Shown here piece after piece: positions 1-8,680 of a DNA stretch of 64,000 nucleotides (positions are counted from its first letter, which is position 1; the number at the start of each line of letters is the position of its first letter). The stretch lies in NCBI RefSeq assembly GCF_003841465.1, contig NZ_REFZ01000001.1:186001-250000 (forward strand). The letters are read 5' to 3'. Below the pieces are notes generated by a model. That model saw only the letters and a list, made by a program, of their open reading frames with translations. It had not been told where the DNA came from and made no database searches. A program made the translations under genes and the position numbers. Source of the DNA: Natrarchaeobius oligotrophus (lineage in GTDB: Archaea > Halobacteriota > Halobacteria > Halobacteriales > Natrialbaceae).

Positions 1-1244
1 TCCCTGTCGCCGGAGTCGAGTTCGGGGGCGGCGTCAGTTCCTGGAGCCGTCGACGAGTCGACGCCGACCGGGCCGCCGTCGGTCACTTCCGACTCCGATC
101 CTCGACGGTCGGTTGATTCCGCGTCCTCCCCGCGTCCGCTGACGTACATCGCGAGGCGTGCGCCGACGATACTCACGACGATGGCGGTGACGACGTACAG
201 CGCGAGGCGCTCGCCGGCGGTCACGAGAAAACTATCGAGCGCTCGATCGCCCCACTGGATCGCCGGCACCACGACGGGATCGACGAATCCCTGTTGCTCG
301 AGGAAGTACGAGGAGAAGCCGCGAACGACCAGGCCGACGGCGAGGACGACCGGCGGAAGGTTGAGAAACGAACTCCGGATCGGCTCTTCGCTGATCGCCT
401 CGTCGAGCAGTCGACCGACGCTCGCGGTGAGCGCGGCGACGGTGAGCCAGGGTACGCTGTCGAATGCGAACTGCACGACTGGAACGACGATCCCGGGCGT
501 GTCTTCGAGACTCGAGACGCCTAACGCGCCAGCGAAGAGGCCGACGAACGTCAATCCAGCGGCGACGACGTAGGTGACGACCGACACCTGCCCCGAGTAC
601 AGCGACTCGCGAACCTGGTGAGCGACGCCGGTCATGATCTCGTCGATGTTGAACCCCTTATAGAGCAAAAAGAGCCCGATGACCGAGGTGATCGCGGCCG
701 CACCCTCCGCGGCACCGATTCGCATCGCGAGCATCGGAAAGACGAGCAGCGTCAGGCCGAGCGGAACGAGGACGGTCTGTCGGAGCTCCTCGTCCGCGAG
801 GAACTGCTTGAGCAGGTAGTACGTCGACTCGATGTCGCGAGCCTGCCGGACGACGACTCGATCGACCGAGTCGACCCGGACGCGGCTCTCGACGATCGGG
901 ACTAGCCGCTCGTCTTCGGCGCTGTCGATGACGACGACCGCCGACTCCGGCTCGTGTTCCGCGATGAGTTCGTCGAGCTGGCGGGCCACGGCCCTGTCAG
1001 CCGAGACCATCGACTCCCGATCGCCCGAGACGACCGCGACGACCGCTTTCTCGTCGTCGTCGCGGAGATCCTGGGCGACGCGCAACGTTTCGAGCAGGGA
1101 GTTGACTCCCGAATCCTCCGGATCCGCGAGACCGATGTCCGTCACCAGCGCGCGAACCGCCTCCCAGCCGACGATGGGCGACCGAAGGCCGGTCTTTCGA
1201 CCCACGTCGTCGGTCCGGTCGAGGCAGACGACCAGCGTTGTCAC
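1..1244 (-). CDS. DUF373 family membrane protein (3' end cut by window edge)
   Basis: This frame has no stop before the left edge, so the C-terminus is missing; 414 codons are visible. Residues 1-155 form a soluble alpha/beta domain that starts with TTLVVCLDRTDDVG, typical of archaeal DUF373 proteins. At least five hydrophobic membrane segments follow from about residue 157. The visible end is a polar, acidic, probably disordered tail. I chose the GTG at 1242-1244 because the conserved first strand begins right there and no ATG lies nearby in frame. DUF373 has no established biochemical function; the layout suggests a cytosolic N-terminal sensor or enzyme-like domain anchored in the membrane. 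It is transcribed in the same direction as the downstream-numbered peptidase gene, with a gap of 171 bp. Confidence 0.85.
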   Translation of the reverse strand, partial: MTTLVVCLDRTDDVGRKTGLRSPIVGWEAVRALVTDIGLADPEDSGVNSLLETLRVAQDLRDDDEKAVVAVVSGDRESMVSADRAVARQLDELIAEHEPESAVVVIDSAEDERLVPIVESRVRVDSVDRVVVRQARDIESTYYLLKQFLADEELRQTVLVPLGLTLLVFPMLAMRIGAAEGAAAITSVIGLFLLYKGFNIDEIMTGVAHQVRESLYSGQVSVVTYVVAAGLTFVGLFAGALGVSSLEDTPGIVVPVVQFAFDSVPWLTVAALTASVGRLLDEAISEEPIRSSFLNLPPVVLAVGLVVRGFSSYFLEQQGFVDPVVVPAIQWGDRALDSFLVTAGERLALYVVTAIVVSIVGARLAMYVSGRGEDAESTDRRGSESEVTDGGPVGVDSSTAPGTDAAPELDSGDR

Positions 1245-1415
1245 GGTACCCGTTCCATTCTGTGCGACGATAAAACCACTTACTCGTTTCGCTCGAGTCG
1301 AGTCCGACCGCGACTCGCCGGGTGCCGTGCTCGAGCGAGCGTCGTGCGTCCCCGTGCCGGTCGAACGCCGTCGGTCCGGTCGTCGCACTCGGCTTCGAGT
1401 CGGGTTTGAGTCGAG

Positions 1416-2411
1416 TCAGGTCCGAAGTCGGAACTCGCGTTCGTCCGCGAGACCGGCGACGCCGGCTCCGAAGGCGTACGCACAGCTGCGAGCGCCGGCA
1501 CCGATGCGGCTCATCAACGGCCGTTCGGGCTCGAACTCCTCGACGGTCACCTCGTCCACCTCGAGACGGTCCGCGAGGTCGTCCTCGAGGTCGCGGCGAG
1601 TGCCGATGACGTCGACTAACCCCATCTCGTGGGCCGTCTCGCCGAGGTAGATGCGGGCTTCGGTCTCGCGGACGAACTCCGGGTCGAGATCGCGTCCGTC
1701 GCTGACCCGCTCGACGAACGTCTCGTAGTAGTCGTCGATCAGCCCCTGCAGGTACGCCCGTTCGTCCGCCTCGAGTTCTTTCAGCGGGGTACCCGCATCC
1801 TTGTACTCTCCGGCGGCGAGGCGCTCGTAGGAGAGGCCGACTTTCGCCGCCAGTTCGCTGGCGTTCACCCGAGAGCCGATGACGCCGATCGAGCCGACGA
1901 TCGAGCCGTCTCGCGCCCAGAGTTCGTCGCAGCCGCTCGCGATCCAGTAGCCGCCGCTCGCACAGACGTCTGTGGTGTAGGCGATCGTCGGCCCGTCGAA
2001 GCGTTCGGCCGCGAGTTTGATATCGTCGCTCGGGACCACTTCGCCGCCGGGCGTGTTCAGCTTCACAAGCAGCGCGCGGACGTTCTCGTCCTCGTCCGCC
2101 CGATCGATCTGTTCGACGACGTCGTCCGCCGGCGTCGATCCCGGACTCGAAGGGAACCGTCCGCCGCCGCCGTCCCGGGTGATCGGTCCCTCCACTGCCA
2201 CTTCCGCGACGTCGTAGCCGGGAAACAGCGACGCGGCGACGGAGCTCGCGATCCTGACGCCGACGAAAATCACCGCGAGCGCGAAGGCGACGCCGAACAG
2301 GTCCGTGAGCGTCTCGGGATAGAGAACGAACAGTCCGACTCCGATCACTGCGAACGCGGCCGTCGCCAGGACGACGACCGCGAGCCGCCCGATTCCCTCC
2401 GTACTAGCCAT
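1416..2411 (-). CDS. sppA: S49 family signal peptide peptidase (SppA-like)
   Basis: 331-residue membrane serine protease of the ClpP/crotonase fold, expected to cleave leftover signal peptides or membrane proteins within the bilayer. Two N-terminal membrane segments (about residues 9-30 and 37-58) anchor it. The catalytic serine is Ser152 in the motif CASGGYW and the general-base lysine is Lys204 in AGEYKD, the single-domain archaeal/bacterial SppA dyad. The length fits the short archaeal form, not the duplicated E. coli form. I chose the ATG at 2409-2411; a GTG three codons upstream is also open. It lies in a run of minus-strand genes (coiled-coil protein, CetZ), and an NfeD/SPFH pair, often linked to S49 proteases, is present elsewhere in the window. 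Confidence 0.9.
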   Translation of the reverse strand: MASTEGIGRLAVVVLATAAFAVIGVGLFVLYPETLTDLFGVAFALAVIFVGVRIASSVAASLFPGYDVAEVAVEGPITRDGGGGRFPSSPGSTPADDVVEQIDRADEDENVRALLVKLNTPGGEVVPSDDIKLAAERFDGPTIAYTTDVCASGGYWIASGCDELWARDGSIVGSIGVIGSRVNASELAAKVGLSYERLAAGEYKDAGTPLKELEADERAYLQGLIDDYYETFVERVSDGRDLDPEFVRETEARIYLGETAHEMGLVDVIGTRRDLEDDLADRLEVDEVTVEEFEPERPLMSRIGAGARSCAYAFGAGVAGLADEREFRLRT

Positions 2412-2610
2412 CGTGTGCACCTCGAGTCATGCACGACTCTGGGTCGGCCGGCCTGTTAAAGGGTCCTCGTTTCGCTCGGCCCGTGCGTCGATAGCGGTGG
2501 CTCGCCCGAGGCGGAAGTCGGCGGCGCTACCGAGCCGTCGCTTCAGGCGGACGGACACGAAACCAACAACGTCGGCCACAAAACGGACGGAAGACGAACC
2601 GAGTAACGCC

Positions 2611-3492
2611 CTAGAGTAGGCCCGTCTTCTGGAGCTTCATCAGGTCCTCGGTGTCGAGGGTTTCGCCCTCTTTGAACTTCTGATAAATCTCCTCGGCCTC
2701 CTCTTTGGCTTCCTCTTTCTTCTTGTCGCGTGCGGACTTGCGCTCTTTCTCCTCTTTCTTGTCCAGTTCGCGCAGACGCTTCTGGACGCGCACGAAGTCC
2801 TCGTGGTGCTGGTCGGCGGCCTCCTGTGCCTCCACGAACTTCTCGTGCATCTCGTCGGCCTCGTCGCGGATGTCGTCGGCCTCGCGGTAGGCCTCGATCA
2901 TCTGGTTGTGGTGTTCCTGGGCCTTGTCGGCGAGCTCCGTCACCTTCTGGTGGTGCTGGGAGGCGTCCGAGCGGACCTCTTCAGCTTCCTCGACGAGTTC
3001 TTCGAGGTCCTCGTTCTGCTCGAGTTTCCCCTTGCGCTCTTCGTACTCCTCGCGCTTTCCCTCGATCTTCTCGATCAGCTCCTTTTCTTCCTCGCTCGAG
3101 AGGACCTCGGTCTGCTGTTTGAACTCGAGCTGTTCGATCTCGTTTTCGAGCTCCTCGAGGTCCTTGCCCTCGTCGAGTTCCATGTCCGACTTGAGCTGTT
3201 CGACCTTGTCGAACAGCTCGTTGGCCTCGGCGTTGAGCTCGTTTCGCTTCTCTTTGTGCTCCTGAACTTGCTCGTTCAGCTCGTCGCGTTTCTCGCGGTG
3301 CTCCTGGGCTTCGTCGACTTTCTCGCGCGTCTTCGCGTTGAGATCGTCGCGCTTGGAGGCCCGCGAAGAGGCCATCTGGTTCAGCTCGTTTCGCCGGTCT
3401 CGCAGCTGGCCGGCCATCTTGATGAGCTGTCCTTTCGATTTGTTTTCTAGGTCGTCCTCGGTCAGTTCGATGTTTTTCGATTCGTCTACCAT
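2611..3492 (-). CDS. Long coiled-coil protein (COG1340-like)
   Basis: 293 residues, almost wholly charged heptads: Glu, Lys, Arg and Gln dominate from about residue 10 to 275, giving a continuous coiled coil with no membrane segment or signal peptide. The short C-terminal tail after the coil (about 280-293) ends in LQKTGLL. This matches the archaeal COG1340 type of uncharacterised coiled-coil proteins. A structural or scaffolding role is an inference from shape only. The ATG at 3490-3492 is preceded by GAGGT on the minus strand and by a seven-codon mini-ORF that stops 3 nt before it. The neighbouring gene on the same strand is the tubulin-like cetZ, so a link to cell shape is possible but untested. 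Confidence 0.85.
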   Translation of the reverse strand: MVDESKNIELTEDDLENKSKGQLIKMAGQLRDRRNELNQMASSRASKRDDLNAKTREKVDEAQEHREKRDELNEQVQEHKEKRNELNAEANELFDKVEQLKSDMELDEGKDLEELENEIEQLEFKQQTEVLSSEEEKELIEKIEGKREEYEERKGKLEQNEDLEELVEEAEEVRSDASQHHQKVTELADKAQEHHNQMIEAYREADDIRDEADEMHEKFVEAQEAADQHHEDFVRVQKRLRELDKKEEKERKSARDKKKEEAKEEAEEIYQKFKEGETLDTEDLMKLQKTGLL

Positions 3493-3937
3493 GTGTTAGT
3501 CAAACCTCTGTGCCATACCGCACCGGAACGGACGCGGTCGAACAGCGGCCACTCGGTGACCTGTGACCGGTGTCGTCCGTCGAGAGCGATTGCTCGCGAT
3601 CTGCGAAACCTCGGTGAATAAGATTTCCTGTCATCGATCGTCGAGCGATACGCGCCCCGGTGGCGTTCTGGTACTCGGGAATACTGCCGCCTCTAATTTA
3701 AATGTACCGGTCCCGAGAACCGTGAAAACCGTTAGCAGACGCCTCGTCGAGCGCGGCGGAGACTGACACGGGTTCTCGAGGTGCGTATAAAGACCGGCGA
3801 AACCCCGTTCGAGACGGAATGCGACCGGAGCGAACCTCACGATCCGAGGAGAGGGACGTCCGAGAACGGGCCGATCGAACGCTCGAGCGGCTCGCCGGCG
3901 ATTTCGACGGCCGCCACCGTTCACGAACGGCCGGCGC
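3493..3937. other. 445-bp gap between cetZ and the coiled-coil gene
   Basis: I see no convincing gene here. It holds a mini-ORF (3496-3516, minus strand, six residues plus stop) directly before the coiled-coil start, and a TATA-like CTTATTC on the minus strand near 3612-3618 that would give a leader of about 100 nt. An AT-rich island around 3690-3705 contains the self-complementary ATTTAAAT. Open frames in the gap are arginine-rich and have no haloarchaeal codon or composition signature. Confidence 0.5.
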
Positions 3938-5020
3938 TCAAAACAGGTTTTCGAGTCGGTCGTCGGTGAGTTGATCGACGACGTCCGGCTTCGTCTCCCC
4001 CTGTGCCCGTTTGGCCTCCCGAGCCCGCTGCATGAACGCCTCGATCCGCTCGGATCGTTCGGCACCGCCGAGCAACACCAGCGCGCCGAGTCGATCGCTC
4101 TCGAGCGGGAAGTCCCCGCCGCGGACCTGCATGCTGTCGGTTTCGTCCTCGAGCCACCGCCTGGCCTTCTCGACGCCTTTCCGGGGAATCCGCTCGGGCC
4201 GACCCGCGATCACTAACAGCGCGGCGTCGGCCGCCGTGGCGTCGGGCATGCTGGTGCCGGTCAGCAGCGCCTGTCTCGCGACGGTCATCACAGTTCTGAT
4301 GTTCTCGCTGCTGTCTTCCGCGGCGACCTCGCTCGCGTAGCCGAGCACCGAGACGCCGCCCGAACGAAGCGTGTTGATGATCTCGCTCGAGTCCACCACG
4401 CTTTCGCCGACGCCGTCGACGACTTCGCCCGCTGCGAACAGCAGGCCGACGCGGCGGGCGATCTTGTCGTTGATCGTCTCGAAGGCGCCCTCGACGCTCT
4501 CGCCCTGCTGGTGCCAGGCGTCGTTGTCGATCAGCAGCGTCGAATCGGCCTCGCGAAGCAGCGTCTTCAGCGACCGACCGGCGTTGGCCTGATAGAGCGC
4601 GCCCTCGTTTCGGCCCGGGAGGATGCCGAGCGCGTAGACGGGGACGTCGTACACTCGCTGGAGGTGGTGGACGAGCGCGGGAGCGCCACCGCTTCCGGTT
4701 CCGCCGCCGAGCCCCGCGACGACGAAGATCGCCTCGGCTCGAGAGGTGATCCGACCGTCCAGGTTGCTGATCACCTGCTGGACGTCCGACTGCATGATCT
4801 CGGCTCCGAGTTCGTTATCGCCGCCGACGCCGTGACCGTTGACGCGGTCGGCGCCGATCAACTGCGTGTCGACGAACTGGAGGGACTGGAGGTCGGGTTT
4901 CGCGGAGTTGATGGCCAGGGCACCCTGGACGGCCTCGAAGCCCATGTTCGCGTCGAACCGGGTGAGCCGTTCGGTGACTTTCCCACCGGCCTGACCGACT
5001 CCGATCAGGGCGACTTTCAT
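3938..5020 (-). CDS. cetZ: CetZ tubulin/FtsZ-family GTPase
   Basis: 360-residue member of the archaeal tubulin-like CetZ family, cytosolic GTPases that polymerise and control cell shape and motility in haloarchaea. The N-terminal GVGQAGGK (7-14) and the tubulin signature GLGGGTGSGG (103-112) are intact, as is the following GGAP segment. No long acidic C-terminal tail like that of FtsZ is present; the protein ends in RLENLF. I chose the ATG at 5018-5020 because the conserved MKVALIGVG strand starts there; the open frame extends 61 codons upstream but that stretch lacks the fold. Which CetZ subgroup it belongs to (CetZ1, CetZ2 or other) cannot be told from sequence inspection. Confidence 0.93.
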   Translation of the reverse strand: MKVALIGVGQAGGKVTERLTRFDANMGFEAVQGALAINSAKPDLQSLQFVDTQLIGADRVNGHGVGGDNELGAEIMQSDVQQVISNLDGRITSRAEAIFVVAGLGGGTGSGGAPALVHHLQRVYDVPVYALGILPGRNEGALYQANAGRSLKTLLREADSTLLIDNDAWHQQGESVEGAFETINDKIARRVGLLFAAGEVVDGVGESVVDSSEIINTLRSGGVSVLGYASEVAAEDSSENIRTVMTVARQALLTGTSMPDATAADAALLVIAGRPERIPRKGVEKARRWLEDETDSMQVRGGDFPLESDRLGALVLLGGAERSERIEAFMQRAREAKRAQGETKPDVVDQLTDDRLENLF

Positions 5021-5194
5021 ACACCGAATGTCATGCGCGTGAATGTAGTTGAACGTTCCGATACGTATCCTGACACTCCGCCGTCCGACACCCGTTCGAA
5101 ACGCCGTCAGTTCCGACGCGTAACCTAGAGCGAGAAACCGAACGGATCCCGACGAAAGACAATTCACTTGAGGACGACCGCTGTCAGTGCCGAT

Positions 5195-5620
5195 ATGTTC
5201 CACGAACAGCGGACGTCGGTTCCCGACTCCCCCGACGACCTACGGGCGGAGTACGAAACGGATCTCAGGAGCGTCCTCGAGGGACGCGAGATCGCGGCGG
5301 TCGTCGAGGCGAGTGACGTCGACCGCGAGGATCTCGAGGCGCTTTCGGCGACGAAATCGCCCGACCTCTCGCTCGAGGAGGCGGCCGAGATCCAGGCGCT
5401 CGCGGACGGAACGCCGGATCCGGAGACGATCGTCGAGATCGCGTGCGAACACCTCTTGCTCGGCATGACGACGGCGGTCCTCGACGTCGACGCGGTCGAG
5501 AGTGAACTCGACCTCGACCTCGACGCCAAGGAGATCCAACAGAAGATCGAGCGGCGCGCGCCGATGTCGTTCGAGGAGTACGTCCACCTCCAGTACGCGA
5601 TCGTCGACGCCATGCCCTGA
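5195..5620 (+). CDS. DUF5791-like haloarchaeal protein
   Basis: 141-residue acidic, soluble protein without membrane segments. It begins MFHEQRTSVPDSP and is mostly helical, with a region (about 45-75) that reads like a small helix-turn-helix or HhH-like module (SDVDREDLEALSATKSPDLS). I recognise it as the short haloarchaeal family annotated DUF5791; no function is established. The ATG at 5195 was preferred over an upstream TTG/GTG extension because the MFHEQ start is what I recall for the family. It stands divergent from cetZ, with 174 bp between the two starts. Confidence 0.75.
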   Translation: MFHEQRTSVPDSPDDLRAEYETDLRSVLEGREIAAVVEASDVDREDLEALSATKSPDLSLEEAAEIQALADGTPDPETIVEIACEHLLLGMTTAVLDVDAVESELDLDLDAKEIQQKIERRAPMSFEEYVHLQYAIVDAMP

Positions 5621-5656
5621 CCGCTGTCCACGCGAACGGAGAGTGCCGGGAGCGGT

Positions 5657-5665
5657 GCTATTATG
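5657..5665 (+). promoter_or_regulatory. TATA-like box of the SDR gene
   Basis: GCTATTATG lies 24-32 bp before the ATG at 5689, the spacing expected for a leaderless haloarchaeal transcript. Confidence 0.55.
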
Positions 5666-5688
5666 CCCGGCGGCCGGCGAATTGCCGT

Positions 5689-6576
5689 ATGGAGATCGTC
5701 ATTCTGGGCTGTGGGTACGTCGGACTCGATCTGGGCCGACAGCTCGCGGACGGCGGCCACGCCGTAACCGGCGTTCGACGCTCCGGAGACGGCGTTCGTC
5801 GGATCGAGGACGCCGGATTCGACGCGGTTCGGGCGGACGTCACCGACGCGGCCGACCTCGAAGCCGTCCCCGACGCGGACGCGATCGTCTTCGCCGCGAG
5901 CAGCGGCGGCCGCGGAGCCGACGCCGCACGCGAAGTTTACGTCGAGGGGCTGCGGACGGCGATCGACGCCTTCGGCGCGCGGGACGATCCGCCCGAGCGG
6001 CTGATCTACACCTCCTCGACGGGCGTCCACGGGGACCACGACGGCGACTGGGTCGACGAGGAGACGCCGCTCGAGCCGACGACCGAGAAGACGGCGGTGC
6101 TCGCGGAGGCCGAACGGATCGCGATCGAGCGATCGTCCGAACGCGGCTTCGAGGGGACGGTCGTACGGTTCGCCGGCCTCTACGGGCCCGATCGGTACCG
6201 ACTCGAGCGGTACCTCGACGGGCCGGTCACGGCGGGCTACCTGAACATGGTCCACCGCGACGACGCCGCGGGGGCGGTCCGACACCTGCTCGAGACGGAC
6301 CGCGCCCGCGGGGAGGTCGTGCAGGTGGTCGACGACGAGCCCGTCGACAAGTGGACGTTCGCGGACTGGCTGGCCGACGAGTGCGGACTCGAGCGACCGC
6401 CAAAGCGGACGAAAGCACAGCGGCTAGCCGACGACGACCTCTCGGAGGCGGCCAGGCGACGGATCCTGACGAGCAAGCGGTGCTCGAACGAAACGCTTCG
6501 CGACCTCGGCTACGAGTTCGCGTATCCGACGTTTCGCGAGGGATACCGCGACGCGGTCGAGTCGTACTCGACGTAG
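5689..6576 (+). CDS. NAD(P)-dependent epimerase/dehydratase-like SDR
   Basis: 295-residue extended-SDR-like oxidoreductase. The Rossmann glycine motif GCGYVGLDLG is at 8-17 and an acidic/basic cofactor-selecting strand end (VRRSGDG) follows. A TSSTGVHG segment corresponds to the catalytic strand that carries Ser/Thr in this family, but the usual YxxxK pair is not obvious, as in the YeeZ/COG0451-type atypical SDRs. The middle part binds the nucleotide cofactor and the C-terminal third would close over substrate. Substrate is unknown. The start follows a TATA-like box at leaderless distance. It sits alone between the DUF5791-like gene and the DHH gene on the same strand. Confidence 0.82.
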   Translation: MEIVILGCGYVGLDLGRQLADGGHAVTGVRRSGDGVRRIEDAGFDAVRADVTDAADLEAVPDADAIVFAASSGGRGADAAREVYVEGLRTAIDAFGARDDPPERLIYTSSTGVHGDHDGDWVDEETPLEPTTEKTAVLAEAERIAIERSSERGFEGTVVRFAGLYGPDRYRLERYLDGPVTAGYLNMVHRDDAAGAVRHLLETDRARGEVVQVVDDEPVDKWTFADWLADECGLERPPKRTKAQRLADDDLSEAARRRILTSKRCSNETLRDLGYEFAYPTFREGYRDAVESYST

Positions 6577-6690
6577 AACGCGTACTCGACGTCGAACGAC
6601 GATACGAGCCATCAGCCACCGACTATTTTATGATCAGGAGAACTATAACTCGAGGGGAAATTTCTTGGTTATTCACTTTGAGTGTCCGGT

Positions 6691-7908
6691 ATGAACGGAG
6701 CGCCCCCTTCGGCGGCTCGAGCGTTCCGCCTCGACGAACGCTCCATCGAGGCGGGAACCTCGACGATCGAGGGCGGGGTCGAAGCGCTGACGGCGCTCGA
6801 TCCGCTGATCCTCTCGCTGTTGATCCTCGCGGTCGTCGCCGCGTTGCTCGGCGGCTGGTGGGTGATCCGCTGGTTCCGGCGGCCGCCGGGGGTGCGACTT
6901 CAGCGGGTGCTCGCGGCCCAGGACGAGGTGACGGTGTTGATGCATCCCAACCCCGACCCCGACGCGATGTCGTGTGCGATGGGCGTCGCCGCGATCGCCG
7001 ACTCGGTCGACACCGACGCGACGCTGCAGTTCCCCGGCGAGATCCGCCATCAGGAAAATCGGGCGTTTCGAACCGTCCTCGAGCTCGATCTCGAGAGCGT
7101 CGAGTCGAGCTCCGACCTCGCGTCGGAGGCGATCGTCCTCGTCGACCACAACACGGCTCGCGGGTTCACGGGCGCACAGAGCGTCGAGCCGATCGCCGTC
7201 GTCGACCACCACCCCGGAAACGGGACGGGGACGAAGTTCACCGACGTCCGCACGGAGTACGGTGCGGCCTCGACGATCGTCGTCGAGTACGTCGAGGAGA
7301 TCGGCGCGACCAGAGCGAGCGAGGAGGACGACGACGAGAGGAGCGGACTCGTGCTCACCCCCGAGCTCGCGACCGGATTGCTGTACGGCATTCAGGCGGA
7401 CACGAACCACCTGACCAACGGCTGTTCGCGCGCCGAGTTCGACGCCTGCGCCTACCTCTTCGACGAGATCGACGAGGACCTCTTAGAGCGGATCGCCAAC
7501 CCGCAGGTCAGCGACGACGTGTTGCAGATCAAGGCGACGGCGATCACCGAAAAGCGCGTCGAAGGGTCGTTCGCGGTCTGCGACGTCGGCACGATCTCGA
7601 ACGTCGACGCCATCCCGCAGGCTGCCGACGAACTCATGCACCTCGAGGGAGTCACGGCGGTCGTCGTCTACGGCGAGAGCGACGGGACGATCCACCTGTC
7701 GGGCCGGTCGCGCGACGACCGGGTGCACATGGGCGAGACGCTCCGACACGCGGTTAGCGACATCCCGATGGCCAACGCTGGCGGTCACGCCCGGATGGGC
7801 GGCGGACAGCTCTCGGTCGAACACATGCGCGGCATCGGTCCCTCCGACGGGATCGACCTCGCGGAGTTCGAAGAACGGCTCTTTTCCGCGCTCGCCGGCG
7901 AGCGGTAG
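6691..7908 (+). CDS. Membrane-anchored DHH/DHHA1 phosphoesterase
   Basis: 405 residues. A single membrane segment (about 40-60) precedes the DHH catalytic domain: HPNPDPDAMSC (85-95) supplies motif I, VDHNTARG (151-158) motif II, and VDHHPGN (171-177) is the name-giving DHH motif. The C-terminal DHHA1 substrate-binding part ends with a glycine-rich GGHARMGGGQ block. Families of this kind cleave nanoRNA, pAp or cyclic dinucleotide products with Mn2+; the exact substrate is not determined by sequence. The ATG at 6691 was preferred to the GTG at 6682. An AT-rich stretch with GGTTATTC about 20 bp upstream fits a leaderless promoter. An odd feature is the N-terminal anchor, which places the enzyme at the membrane. 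Confidence 0.88.
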   Translation: MNGAPPSAARAFRLDERSIEAGTSTIEGGVEALTALDPLILSLLILAVVAALLGGWWVIRWFRRPPGVRLQRVLAAQDEVTVLMHPNPDPDAMSCAMGVAAIADSVDTDATLQFPGEIRHQENRAFRTVLELDLESVESSSDLASEAIVLVDHNTARGFTGAQSVEPIAVVDHHPGNGTGTKFTDVRTEYGAASTIVVEYVEEIGATRASEEDDDERSGLVLTPELATGLLYGIQADTNHLTNGCSRAEFDACAYLFDEIDEDLLERIANPQVSDDVLQIKATAITEKRVEGSFAVCDVGTISNVDAIPQAADELMHLEGVTAVVVYGESDGTIHLSGRSRDDRVHMGETLRHAVSDIPMANAGGHARMGGGQLSVEHMRGIGPSDGIDLAEFEERLFSALAGER

Positions 7909-8173
7909 CCGTACCACTTCGACGGTCTCGAACGAACGACCGAACCGACGCTCGCGTCGCGGGTTCAGCGGTCTCGACGGGCGGAACCGCACGGACGGTG
8001 GCGAGCGCCAGCGCGGCGTCCAGCGACCACTCGCGGGCGACCAGCAGGCCCGACCGCCCGACCGCAAGCGCCAGCGCCGGTCGCGCGGGGTAGCCGATCC
8101 CGAATCTCGAGCCTCGAGGGGATGACACCGCGGGATCGCGAACCCCGCGGTTGGATCGAGGCGGGCCGGCCGA

Positions 8174-8344
8174 CTACCGGATCTCCTTCCACTCGGCGTC
8201 GCAGTCCGGGCAGATTCGAACGGTTTTGATCTCGTTCGGGTCGTTTTCGGTCTTCAGCGGCTTCTCGCACTCGCCGCAGACGAGCCGATCGTACGTGTCC
8301 TTCTCGAGTTCGCCTTCGCGCAGTGCCTTCCGGACTGATTTCAT
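8174..8344 (-). CDS. Small zinc finger protein (HVO_0758-like)
   Basis: 56-residue protein read directly from the minus strand: it starts MKSVRKALREGELEKDTYDR and carries two CxxC knuckles, CGEC and CPDC, spaced by 24 residues, a compact zinc ribbon. The layout (basic-acidic N-terminus, then zinc ribbon, ending DAEWKEIR) matches the haloarchaeal HVO_0758 family of micro-proteins. A nucleic-acid or protein-binding role is inferred from the zinc ribbon only. The palindromic AT-rich AATTATAATT at 8408-8417 is a likely promoter element about 65 bp upstream of the start. Confidence 0.85.
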   Translation of the reverse strand: MKSVRKALREGELEKDTYDRLVCGECEKPLKTENDPNEIKTVRICPDCDAEWKEIR

Positions 8345-8680
8345 GTACGCCCTGTTAGAAGGAAGGGGAGAAAAAGACCGGTGCTTTCCCCCACTTCCTT
8401 CAGGACAAATTATAATTCAGGCCGACACGGAAAGGTCGATCGAGCGGGCGCGTCCTCCCTCGTCGGGAGAATGGACGGCGTGACCGCGAAAGACGATGAT
8501 CCGTTGACGAATCAGGATCGCATCGGCGAACGCGCGGACGGCGTCGAACGCTTTCCGAGGTGGTCGCGTCCCCTCCGCCAGTCGAGAGCCGTTCGCCCCG
8601 ACCGAGACCGGCGTCGCGGAGCGGATACCAGACTCGCCGGAGTCGTGGACGTTTTATCGGTTCGGCCGAACACTCCACCG
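8345..8680. other. 336-bp gap between the zinc finger gene and the GT81-like gene
   Basis: No gene is supported. It contains the perfect AT-rich palindrome AATTATAATT (8408-8417), which can serve either strand as a TATA element, and a frame that extends the glycosyltransferase upstream to an ATG at 8471. I rejected that extension because a TATA box lies at 8652-8657, 24 bp or more before the internal ATG at 8681, and the extra residues are arginine-rich and unlike the family. Confidence 0.5.
8652..8657 (+). promoter_or_regulatory. TATA-like box of the GT81-like gene
   Basis: TTTTAT 24-29 bp before the ATG at 8681; leaderless spacing. It decides the start of the gene in favour of 8681. Confidence 0.55.

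Noticed and set aside
5502-7757. Long Arg-rich open frame on the plus strand
   Set aside because: It is an out-of-frame shadow of the SDR and DHH genes, with high Arg and no domain.
7909-8173. Possible gene on the minus strand between DHH and the zinc finger
   Set aside because: A short stretch has coding-like composition, but its frame continues into the antisense of the DHH gene and matches no family I know.
8471-8680. Longer start for the GT81-like gene
   Set aside because: A TATA box at 8652-8657 and the lack of fold in the extra residues support the start at 8681.
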